NCBI GenBank assembly: GCA_038062375.1
Contig: JBBTXG010000007.1
Coordinates: 1-36,585, forward strand
Source: JBBTXG01 sp038062375
GTDB lineage: Bacteria; Patescibacteriota; Minisyncoccia; Minisyncoccales; UBA10102
Direction: 5' to 3'
DNA length: 36,585 nucleotides
The position numbers and the translations under genes are program-made. Positions 1-6,166 of this stretch are shown here, piece by piece (the first letter of the stretch is position 1; every line of letters begins with the position of its first letter). Below the pieces are notes generated by a model. The model was not told the origin of the DNA. It saw only the letters and a program-made list of their open reading frames with translations, and did not search any database.

Positions 1-22
1 AAGGGGATTTTTAAGAGTTCTC

Positions 23-349
23 TTACCAGCGATTCCTGCGGTTGTCGTCAAATCCACCACGGCCTCCACCTCGACCAAATCCACCTTGTCGGGGACGAGA
101 CTCTTGAGGACGAGCTTCGTTCACTGTAATGCTCCGTCCGTCAAGTTCTTTGCCGTTGAACGTCTCAATCGCTTTCTGCGCCTCTTCTTCCGTGGACATC
201 TCCACGAAACCGAATCCTTTGGAGCGTCCCGAGATTCTGTCGGTAATGATAGTCGCTGACTCAACAGTTCCAGCCTGGGCAAACAACTCTTTGAGCGTAT
301 CTTCCGTAGTATCGTAGGACAATCCACCGACATACAATTTCTTTGCCAT
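23..349 (-). CDS. RRM-domain RNA-binding protein
   Basis: A 108-residue single RNA-recognition-motif protein. RNP2 (LYVGGL, residues 5-10) and RNP1 (KGFGFVEM, about 44-51) are both intact, including the aromatic residues that stack on RNA bases. A short Arg/Gly-rich tail (about 86-108, with GGFGRGGGRGG) follows, as in the cyanobacterial Rbp and eukaryotic cold-inducible CIRP-like proteins. The family binds single-stranded RNA and often acts as an RNA chaperone or mRNA-stability factor, and several members are cold-induced. The target here is unknown. The gene has its own strong promoter and a leader of about 107 nt with a stable hairpin (separate entries), which fits post-transcriptional autoregulation. 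The Shine-Dalgarno is weak (GAAGAA). Family assignment is sure; physiological role is inferred. Confidence 0.93.
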   Translation of the reverse strand: MAKKLYVGGLSYDTTEDTLKELFAQAGTVESATIITDRISGRSKGFGFVEMSTEEEAQKAIETFNGKELDGRSITVNEARPQESRPRQGGFGRGGGRGGFDDNRRNRW

Positions 350-378
350 ATTGTTCTTCGGATGTTTTTTTTATAAGA

Positions 379-413
379 GTAAGCCGACCTATCTTATTTA
401 TCCCTCGGCTTAC
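379..413 (-). promoter_or_regulatory. Leader hairpin of the RRM gene
   Basis: A perfect 9-bp stem (GTAAGCCGA / TCGGCTTAC) closes a 17-nt AT-rich loop, 29 nt upstream of the RRM start codon and inside its predicted 5' leader. On the coding strand it is followed by TCTTATAAAAAAAA rather than a U-tract, so it is not a normal intrinsic terminator. The loop resembles part of the promoter spacer (GGGATAA then TAAGAT-like). It is a candidate binding site for the RRM protein itself or a temperature-responsive element. Confidence 0.5.
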
Positions 414-462
414 AAAGCTTTTAATTGATGTAAGGGGAGAAAAACAAGAAGCTTACAGTTTC

Positions 463-491
463 ATCTTACCTTATCCCTTCTCAAAAGTCAA
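463..491 (-). promoter_or_regulatory. Sigma70-type promoter of the RRM gene
   Basis: Reading the minus strand, a -35 box TTGACT (486-491) and a -10 box TAAGAT (463-468) are separated by exactly 17 bp. Transcription would start near 456 and give a leader of about 107 nt before the ATG at 349. The leader contains the hairpin at 379-413. Confidence 0.6.
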
Positions 492-503
492 TAGAGCCAG
501 CTT

Positions 504-1247
504 TCAATTTGTGCGAGAGATATCAGCAACGATTGCCATGTGGTCGCTTACGCCATCAGCAAGGCGTACATTGCGCACGTGGTAACGAGGAGTACTAAAG
601 AGGCCGTCAACCATCAGCTGAAGATTGCCCAATTTGTGAACCTTGGGATCAAGGCTCGTGGTGTAATGCGTTGGGATGTTATCTCTATACCGACTCGCAA
701 TCGCATCAAAGATCTCTCCTCCGCGCGGTGCATTAAAATCCCCACAGAGCAAAATCCCTGGAATTTGTTCAAGAACAGAGAGAAGAGACTGCAAATCCTT
801 CCGTTGACGATCATCAGCTTTACCATCTGGTGTCCAAGTAAAATGGGTGGTACCAATCATAAAGTCCGTATTGTTTTGAGTAAAAATTGCAGACAGAAGC
901 ACGCGATAATACATTTGAGGGTTTCCCGGAAAAATAAAACCTCCCACCGATTCTGCATCTCCATAATAATAAACCAGCTTTACCTGTTTCATGGGCAATC
1001 TCGAAAGAATGCCAACTCCAAACGAAATGTAAGGCGGCTCGAGCAATCTCTTGCGGCCCATGTTTGTCATCTGGCCAAATGCGTTCTCCATTCCAATCCT
1101 TTCTCCCATCATTTTCAAATCAGGCTCATACACCTCCTGCAGACAAACAACATCGGGCTTCTCACGCTCCAAAAACGCCTGTACCAAATCTAGGCGTTTA
1201 TCCATTTCAATATTTATCGAAACAAGTTTGATTGCTTTAACAGCCAT
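504..1247 (-). CDS. Endonuclease/exonuclease/phosphatase-fold protein
   Basis: A 247-residue member of the EEP superfamily (the DNase I / AP endonuclease / sphingomyelinase / phosphoinositide phosphatase fold). Visible motifs are LQEVYE with the metal-binding Glu38, GTTHF with His135, GDFNAP with Asp170 and Asn172, and the C-terminal SDH (Asp235-His236). All catalytic residues are present, so it should be an active Mg-dependent phosphodiesterase or phosphomonoesterase. Substrate cannot be read from sequence. The ATG at 1247 was chosen because the longer frame lies inside the upstream gene and the domain begins right after this Met. It overlaps the end of the cytidylyltransferase fusion by 11 nt, so the two are probably co-transcribed. 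A role on a phosphorylated or CDP-linked metabolite is possible but speculative. Confidence 0.85.
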   Translation of the reverse strand: MAVKAIKLVSINIEMDKRLDLVQAFLEREKPDVVCLQEVYEPDLKMMGERIGMENAFGQMTNMGRKRLLEPPYISFGVGILSRLPMKQVKLVYYYGDAESVGGFIFPGNPQMYYRVLLSAIFTQNNTDFMIGTTHFTWTPDGKADDRQRKDLQSLLSVLEQIPGILLCGDFNAPRGGEIFDAIASRYRDNIPTHYTTSLDPKVHKLGNLQLMVDGLFSTPRYHVRNVRLADGVSDHMAIVADISRTN

Positions 1248-2364
1248 TGCACAGATCTCGGGCGACCTGAAAAATGTATGCGGGGTTTTTGCTAATGGCT
1301 GTTTCTTCGGCGAGCACGAGGTAATCCGCTCCCAATTCTTTCGCTCGTCGCACATTCTCCACCTCTGCCAACGTAGGCTCAAGACTGTTGAGCATGCTGA
1401 AAAGGAATTCGGAAGCGAGTATCACCTCTTTCCCTGCCTCGTGCGCTGTATCGATAATGCTTCGTACAGCTCCTGGCACATTCATAATTCCAATAGCGCT
1501 CGCAAGATCTCTCCTATCAATCAGGATCATCTGCGCCGCCGCAGCAATCTCTTTTATATTTTTGAACCCCTCTGCGGTCTCTATTTTTGCGATCGTCGGA
1601 TAGTCGTGGCGAAGGTCTCGTGCCGAGCCAACATAACTTAATGCAATAAAGGTAACCCCGATCGCTTTTGCATGCTGTATTATTTCGTCATCGGTGTATG
1701 AGTTCGTACGAGGTTTTGTTCGGCCATTTGGAATATCAACAAAAGTACGAATGCTGTTACGCAAATAGGGATCCAGGTTTCTCGTCATCTGTTCGAAAGT
1801 TCCAAACGCTCCATTGGCGCGGGCCATCTCAATATCTTTGAGATGGGGAGTAATCGGGCTAATGGTAGCGCACAGGCGCAATGGATGCAGCTCCAAGGGA
1901 GATTGAATCGGAGCAATGTGCGCGATGGCACCGTGTGTTTCTTTCTTTTCAGATCCCATTGCCTTGCATTTTTCAATAATCATGGAGGTTGAAATTCCAT
2001 CATGATATTTCATGAGGATCACCTCTCCTCCTAATTGTCGCATTACCTCCAAACCAGGGGGATCTTCCTTTCCATCCCATGCTGCTCCTGGGCCTTTTGC
2101 TAGTATATGAGGGCGAATCTTCCAAAGGTTTTTATCTGGCCGAAATTCGTCTTGGTATACTACTTCATCAACGAACTTCAAAGAAGAAATCAGTTCAAAA
2201 CGCTGGTCTTGAGGAATAACGGGACGACGCTTAAAACCTTCGGCGGCATCGTCTGTATACACGCCGACAATGAGCTTATCGCCCAGTGCTTTTATTTCCT
2301 GGAGCATACGGATATGCCCCACATGAAGCAAATCCCACACACCGTATGTATAAACCATTTTCAT
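1237..2364 (-). CDS. Cytidylyltransferase fused to pyruvate-kinase-like barrel
   Basis: A 375-residue two-domain protein. Residues 3-135 are a TagD/GCT-like nucleotidyltransferase with the HxGH motif HVGH (14-17) and the C-terminal GISTSMII motif (123-130). These enzymes transfer CMP or AMP to a phosphorylated polyol or sugar. Residues 160-375 resemble the pyruvate kinase A domain: FVDIPNGRTKPRT matches the DLPGPKIRT strand, then IALSYVGSARD, KIE (260-262, catalytic Lys and metal-binding Glu), D286 in RRDLAS, a TQM-like ASEF, EPTLAE and EETA. The B lid domain and the C-terminal allosteric domain are absent. Glu262 and Asp286, the metal ligands of pyruvate kinase, are kept, but Gly before the Asp is Arg. 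The ATG at 2364 is preferred; a TTG at 2400 would add 12 residues. The combined reaction is unknown; I know of no characterised enzyme of this architecture. Confidence 0.8.
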   Translation of the reverse strand: MKMVYTYGVWDLLHVGHIRMLQEIKALGDKLIVGVYTDDAAEGFKRRPVIPQDQRFELISSLKFVDEVVYQDEFRPDKNLWKIRPHILAKGPGAAWDGKEDPPGLEVMRQLGGEVILMKYHDGISTSMIIEKCKAMGSEKKETHGAIAHIAPIQSPLELHPLRLCATISPITPHLKDIEMARANGAFGTFEQMTRNLDPYLRNSIRTFVDIPNGRTKPRTNSYTDDEIIQHAKAIGVTFIALSYVGSARDLRHDYPTIAKIETAEGFKNIKEIAAAAQMILIDRRDLASAIGIMNVPGAVRSIIDTAHEAGKEVILASEFLFSMLNSLEPTLAEVENVRRAKELGADYLVLAEETAISKNPAYIFQVARDLCNGC

Positions 2365-2440
2365 ACTTTTTCTTTTATCATACAAAATTACCTTTTGCAA
2401 GTTTAGAAACTATAACTACTCCCTGGGATCATATCTGCTC

Positions 2441-2567
2441 GGAATATAATCTGAAGGACGCGCTCTGCGCCTCCAGCGAGGCGCAAGCTTAGTTCCTCGC
2501 GAATTTTCCCTCGTCAGTCTCGGGAACCATGCAAATTCGCTGCGGGTAGTCCTTCAGATTATATTCC
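2441..2567. repeat. 127-bp palindromic element with two inner hairpins
   Basis: A perfect 19-bp terminal inverted repeat (GGAATATAATCTGAAGGAC at 2441-2459 and its complement at 2549-2567) encloses two further inverted repeats: GCGCCTC/GAGGCGC (2467-2473 and 2478-2484, 4-nt loop), and GCGAATTT/AAATTCGC (2499-2506 and 2533-2540) with an inner TTCCC/GGGAA pair. Folded, it gives a three-way junction. It lies in the 312-base non-coding stretch between the cytidylyltransferase gene and the small membrane protein gene. No target-site duplication is clear and no transposase is present. It could be a MITE-like or REP-like element, or a structured RNA. The rest of 2365-2676 shows only the promoter below. 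Confidence 0.7.
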
Positions 2568-2632
2568 TCGCTTTTTGCGGGGGGGCAAGTGAGCACAGTT
2601 ACGTTCGCGAAACTTGCGTACTCCGCTTTGTT

Positions 2633-2661
2633 TTGATAGAGTTCTTTGAGAAAACCATTAT
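2633..2661 (+). promoter_or_regulatory. Candidate promoter of the 50-aa membrane protein
   Basis: TTGATA (2633-2638) and CATTAT (2656-2661) are separated by 17 bp, which fits a sigma70-type promoter with a good -35 and a weak -10. A Shine-Dalgarno GGGAG (2663-2667) follows 9 nt before the ATG at 2677, so any leader would be very short. Confidence 0.4.
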
Positions 2662-2676
2662 AGGGAGTAAAGTATT

Positions 2677-2829
2677 ATGAAAGTCATCGTGATACTCTGT
2701 TTGTTGCTCGCTGCCGCGGTATTTTTTGTACTAGCTCTTCTTCCCTTCTTCAGTGGCCAAGAAGGATTTACCTTTCCGGAAATTCTCGGCGCTGTGGTCG
2801 GGGGACTTATAGGATATGTGGCATCCTGA
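2677..2829 (+). CDS. Small two-segment membrane protein, 50 aa
   Basis: A 50-residue protein. Residues 3-25 are a strongly hydrophobic helix (starting KVIVILCLLLAAAVFF) and residues 34-49 form a second, Gly-rich helix (ILGAVVGGLIGYVAS) separated by a short polar loop. Cys8 is not in a lipobox. The reading is supported by a well-placed GGGAG Shine-Dalgarno, a plausible promoter upstream and a strong intrinsic terminator 70 nt downstream, making it an isolated one-gene plus-strand unit among minus-strand genes. No family is recognised. The second helix has the GxxxG-type spacing typical of helix packing, so an oligomeric membrane peptide is possible. Function unknown. Confidence 0.7.
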   Translation: MKVIVILCLLLAAAVFFVLALLPFFSGQEGFTFPEILGAVVGGLIGYVAS

Positions 2830-2898
2830 TATTTGTTCTTTGGATAGGGGTGAAGATTGATTCAGATTCAAGGTGGTGGTGGCCATGGCCGCCATGGT

Positions 2899-2930
2899 GA
2901 CCGAGGTTTCTCCTCGGTCTTTCTTTGTTT
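2899..2930 (+). terminator. Intrinsic terminator
   Basis: GACCGAGG (2899-2906), a 5-nt loop TTTCT, CCTCGGTC (2912-2919), then TTTCTTTGTTT. The T-rich side is on the plus strand, so it ends the transcript of the 50-aa membrane protein gene. Confidence 0.85.
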
Positions 2931-2964
2931 GAATTACTCTTTCGATCCCCAATGCCACAAAAAG

Positions 2965-3921
2965 TCAATGGTCGGTGCTCCTCTCTCTTCTGATCTCAAC
3001 AAAGATCGTGCCGTTTTTGTGATCCCCAAAAAAACTCCCTATCCATAATACGATGGCTGAAGGTATACCAATAAGATATTCCTTGATCTTGCTCAACACG
3101 ACAATCCCTCTCGTAAGAGCAACGGTGGCAGAGGCATTCTTTGAAAAAGTTTGGGCTTTTCTCGTGAGTCCAAAACGGAGTCTGCTATTCGCTGCCTCCA
3201 CAAGCATTCCAAATTGCTCGATGAAGGCCAAGAAAGCAATCCTCAATCCGAGTTTTTCAAAGACCAAGTGAAGCGCTTCTCGATTCCACCTCGTGAGGTG
3301 ATTGGGAGGAAAATCCCATGCGTACCAATTCGCCACAATTCTTTCTCGCGACGGGACACTCAAGAAAATCACGCCTTCGGGTCCAAGCACGTTTCTCACC
3401 ATTTCGAGAAATATCATCGGATGATCGCTGTACTGCAAAACTTCAAAACAGGTAACCACATCAAATCGAGGATGAGGAATGTGAGCTCCAAAATCTTCGA
3501 TTGACATTGCATACAGGTGACGAAGCCCAAAATGTTTTCTTGCAATCCCTATTGCAGAAGAATCAAAGTCGATCCCCCATGCGATTGCTCCTCGCTTCTC
3601 GAGTTCTGCCAAAAATTCTCCCGTACCACACCCCACATCAAGAATGATTTTATTTTTCAAGGAATTCCCTTGACGTTTGAGAAAAAGTTTATGGTAGTGC
3701 CGGTATATTTTCGGTCTCATTGCCGTATGCGCCGCGTACTGATGAGCGCTCTCATACCATCGAGCTCCTTTGCTTTCAAAAGGCATCCACCATTGCGTAT
3801 GACAGAGAGAACATTCGTATAAGCTAAAATCGCCCTCTTTGCCATGAAAATCCTGAAGAAACAAAAAGTTTCCTTTCTCTTCACATACCGGGCAACGAGG
3901 CGCAGGCCGTTGGAAAGGCAT
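2965..3921 (-). CDS. Zinc-ribbon SAM-dependent methyltransferase
   Basis: A 318-residue class I methyltransferase. An N-terminal zinc ribbon (Cys10, Cys13, Cys37, Cys40) precedes a Rossmann domain with motif I LDVGCGTGEFL (94-104), acidic residue D118 region in WGIDFD, and post-motif FDVVTCFEVLQY. This two-part layout is common in methyltransferases encoded in surface-glycan loci, where they methylate a sugar or a glycolipid, but the acceptor cannot be told here. A hydrophobic stretch near the C-terminus (about 285-302) may attach it to the membrane. It ends the sulfotransferase / capsule-transferase group, 8 nt after the preceding gene, so it is probably co-transcribed. Annotation by fold is firm; substrate is unknown. 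Confidence 0.85.
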   Translation of the reverse strand: MPFQRPAPRCPVCEEKGNFLFLQDFHGKEGDFSLYECSLCHTQWWMPFESKGARWYESAHQYAAHTAMRPKIYRHYHKLFLKRQGNSLKNKIILDVGCGTGEFLAELEKRGAIAWGIDFDSSAIGIARKHFGLRHLYAMSIEDFGAHIPHPRFDVVTCFEVLQYSDHPMIFLEMVRNVLGPEGVIFLSVPSRERIVANWYAWDFPPNHLTRWNREALHLVFEKLGLRIAFLAFIEQFGMLVEAANSRLRFGLTRKAQTFSKNASATVALTRGIVVLSKIKEYLIGIPSAIVLWIGSFFGDHKNGTIFVEIRRERSTDH

Positions 3922-3929
3922 ACGTGTGA

Positions 3930-5351
3930 TTAAGGTTTTTTCGCTTCTATTCTCGTTTTCAAATGCTGCATAATCTTTTGATGATAGGTTGGGTTCTCCT
4001 CTCGAACATCTTGAGGAATGAGATTTCTCATATAGGAAGCGACAAAACGAAGATTGAGGGATTCAAGAAAGGTTGCATCAAGGGAAGAACTCCTATCGGT
4101 TTCCATTTGTTGTTTCAACTCATCGAAGTTCGCGATCTTTTTGCAAAACGGATGGTAGCTGTAAAAGACATTTCCTAATACATAGGTTGGTTTCCCCATC
4201 ATCGCAGCCTCCATGCCCATGGTGCTCGAAAGGGTGATCACTCCGAGGCAGCTCTTGAGAAGGGAAAGCGCATCTTCGCTTGGAGAGAGAAGAACAACAT
4301 GGGGAATTTCTTTCAGTTTCTTGTAAAATTCATCTGACCTTGTGCCAGCAGCGGAAGGGTGTTCTTTCACGTAAAGTTTGCAGGGAAAGGGAAGGCAAAA
4401 TGCAATGTTCCGCACCGTATTCACTTGATCTGAATAATGCATTGCAAGCAAAGAGGTAGAAGCCTCCGGCTGCATGTGAAGAGGAAAGAGAAAAAATTGA
4501 TCGTTGAGATCGGGGGTTTGAAAGAATCGTTGTTGGGTATGGAGCCGAATTTGTCGCCTTTCGAGTTCGAGAGGTTGCCGAAGACTATGCCGCAACACGA
4601 GTTCGCTCTCATAGTCGTAGGGCTGCCACCTCTTTCGTTCCCGGAGATATCGCAAGAGATGGCGTCCATCGTCTTTCAAACGCTTCACGTAATGGGAAAA
4701 AAGTTCTCGTTGACCGAATTTGATTTTTTTATTTTTTACGTACGGAGGCACCACTCGATGGGAAAGAAATTGTTTCATCCACTCCAAAAGAAATGTGCGT
4801 TCTTGATATGGAATCTCTTTCTCTGAAAGTTCTTCAAATATCTGATCATAGCGTGAATCGGTCCAAAAGCGATCATAGCAAGCTATCTTTCCCTCCACTC
4901 GCGACGCGGTGAGGCCAAAGATGGGGAGGTGCAGCTTCTTTGCAAAATGATGGGCAAGCTGGCCAAAAGCTCCCGTAGGTGGCTCGCCGAGGATCACGTC
5001 CGGCGATTCTTTTTGAAAGACGTGTGCAAAAAACTGCCCGAGCTGAGAGAGTATTGCCACCGAAGAGGAGTAATCAAATGGCCAATGGGGAGGACGATCA
5101 AAGAGCGGAAAAAGAAGTTTCCATGACAACCCTTCCGGTTCTTTCAAGGAAGGATCCCAGTGTTCTTCGCACCAATCAACTTTTGAAATGAATGTTGCCT
5201 GTGGGGGAAAGTATTTCTTCTTGCTCCATTCTGCAATTTTACTATTGATGAGTACCACACATTGATCTTGCTGCTCTTGTGCTTCATTGGCAAGTTTTCC
5301 TAAAAATTCCGAAAATACTGGAACATCATTGAGTAGAAAACACCATTTCAT
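3930..5351 (-). CDS. Capsule-type glycosyltransferase (KpsC/KpsS-like)
   Basis: A 473-residue protein of the capsule polysaccharide biosynthesis (Capsule_synth) type. The C-terminal half has the hallmark blocks FPLHMQPEAS (289-298), YVKEHP (327-332), TLSSTMGMEA (373-382) and MMGKPTYVLG (384-393), a GT-B-like nucleotide-sugar site used by Kdo transferases KpsC/KpsS and by related surface transferases. The N-terminal half (1-200) is divergent and contains DVILGEPPTGAFG, a typical Rossmann turn. In the Kps family the donor is CMP-Kdo; a CMP-linked nonulosonic acid donor made by the neighbouring cluster would be a fitting analogue, but that is inference. It is 3 nt from the sulfotransferase stop-start junction and so in the same transcript. 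This is the only clear glycosyltransferase in the locus. Confidence 0.75.
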   Translation of the reverse strand: MKWCFLLNDVPVFSEFLGKLANEAQEQQDQCVVLINSKIAEWSKKKYFPPQATFISKVDWCEEHWDPSLKEPEGLSWKLLFPLFDRPPHWPFDYSSSVAILSQLGQFFAHVFQKESPDVILGEPPTGAFGQLAHHFAKKLHLPIFGLTASRVEGKIACYDRFWTDSRYDQIFEELSEKEIPYQERTFLLEWMKQFLSHRVVPPYVKNKKIKFGQRELFSHYVKRLKDDGRHLLRYLRERKRWQPYDYESELVLRHSLRQPLELERRQIRLHTQQRFFQTPDLNDQFFLFPLHMQPEASTSLLAMHYSDQVNTVRNIAFCLPFPCKLYVKEHPSAAGTRSDEFYKKLKEIPHVVLLSPSEDALSLLKSCLGVITLSSTMGMEAAMMGKPTYVLGNVFYSYHPFCKKIANFDELKQQMETDRSSSLDATFLESLNLRFVASYMRNLIPQDVREENPTYHQKIMQHLKTRIEAKKP

Positions 5352-5354
5352 ATC

Positions 5355-6152
5355 TTATATATCCCAATGCGAAAGATCTCGATGGACAATCGTTTCGAGT
5401 TCCCGATTATGGGGATAATAGTACTCTCTCAACCATTTTCGCACCGAAGAATCAATAGGAGGCCGGTCCCCGGGCTTTGCCAAAAACCGCTCTCCCCAAC
5501 GTTTCAGCTTCCGAGGAAGAATCTTCACGAGCCCCGTTTTGCGCGCCAAGCGCACAATCCAAACATTCTGGGGGGATACCGCCATATTTTCTGGCTTGGT
5601 ATTCCGAAGTCTCACATCAGAAGAGACGCCAAGAAACTTCCATACTTCTTGCGTCACTTCCTGCGGGTCTCGCTCCAAGTCCTCGAGAAAAAGAATCTTG
5701 AACTGCTCTCGAGGAAAAAATTGAAAATACTGATTCAGGTCTTGGGCGTAATGCCCAGCATTCAAATAAGAGCCTTCCTTGAGGGCTTGCTCAAACGATC
5801 TTTTTTCCTGCTCTTTTACCACATACATCCACCATTCAGAGTGAGCTCTTTCGATGGGATTGCGCAAAATTGCAATGAGTTTGGCATAAGGAACAAATAC
5901 CTTGATGCGCTGGGCAACCCAAACAAAACTAAGATTGCCAGGCCGTTTCTCCCCAATAACTTTCTCGCCCTTCCACCCTTGGAAGTACTTACTCCAATAA
6001 AATTCCAATCCTTTTTCATATTCCTCTTTCTCGTCAAAGAAGTGAGATTCGATTGGAGGAATGTGAATCTCGGGATGTTGTGAAAGATACGAGGAGAGCG
6101 AAGAGGTGCCGCCCTTTGCTACCCCAATAATAAGAAAATCGGGTTTCTTCAT
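5355..6152 (-). CDS. PAPS-dependent sulfotransferase (NDST-like)
   Basis: A 265-residue cytosolic sulfotransferase fold. The 5'-phosphosulfate-binding loop is GVAKGGTSSL (10-19), with the catalytic-type Lys13, and the 3'-phosphate-binding block is LRNPIERAHSEW (96-107). These match the heparan sulfate N-/O-sulfotransferase group, which transfers sulfuryl from PAPS to a sugar. It has no transmembrane segment, unlike Golgi homologues, so it would act in the cytosol on a lipid-linked or nucleotide sugar or on a carbohydrate intermediate before export. PAPS would come from the Sat-CysC protein and the PAP by-product would be removed by CysQ, both in the same locus. It is the first gene of the minus-strand group and its start is only 14 bp from the divergent flippase start. 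The acceptor is unknown. Confidence 0.9.
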   Translation of the reverse strand: MKKPDFLIIGVAKGGTSSLSSYLSQHPEIHIPPIESHFFDEKEEYEKGLEFYWSKYFQGWKGEKVIGEKRPGNLSFVWVAQRIKVFVPYAKLIAILRNPIERAHSEWWMYVVKEQEKRSFEQALKEGSYLNAGHYAQDLNQYFQFFPREQFKILFLEDLERDPQEVTQEVWKFLGVSSDVRLRNTKPENMAVSPQNVWIVRLARKTGLVKILPRKLKRWGERFLAKPGDRPPIDSSVRKWLREYYYPHNRELETIVHRDLSHWDI

Positions 6153-6157
6153 AAAAT
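6152..6157 (+). promoter_or_regulatory. Candidate -10 element of the flippase gene
   Basis: TAAAAT lies 9 nt before the ATG at 6167, leaving room only for a leader of 2-3 nt. The divergent sulfotransferase gene starts at 6152, so both promoters must lie within the opposing coding sequence. No good -35 box is seen. Confidence 0.3.
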
Positions 6158-6166
6158 AAGATACCT

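Noticed and set aside
1..22. Terminator after the RRM gene
   Set aside because: A 6-bp stem overlaps the stop codon, but the next bases on the minus strand are A-rich, not T-rich.
540..1193. 217-codon open reading frame on the plus strand
   Set aside because: It lies opposite the EEP-fold gene, whose catalytic motifs are intact; the translated product has no recognisable domain.
2441..2567. Insertion sequence
   Set aside because: Terminal repeats are present, but there is no transposase frame and no clear target duplication, so it is listed as a repeat only.
5367..6083. 238-codon open reading frame on the plus strand
   Set aside because: Antisense to the sulfotransferase, which shows both PAPS-binding motifs.
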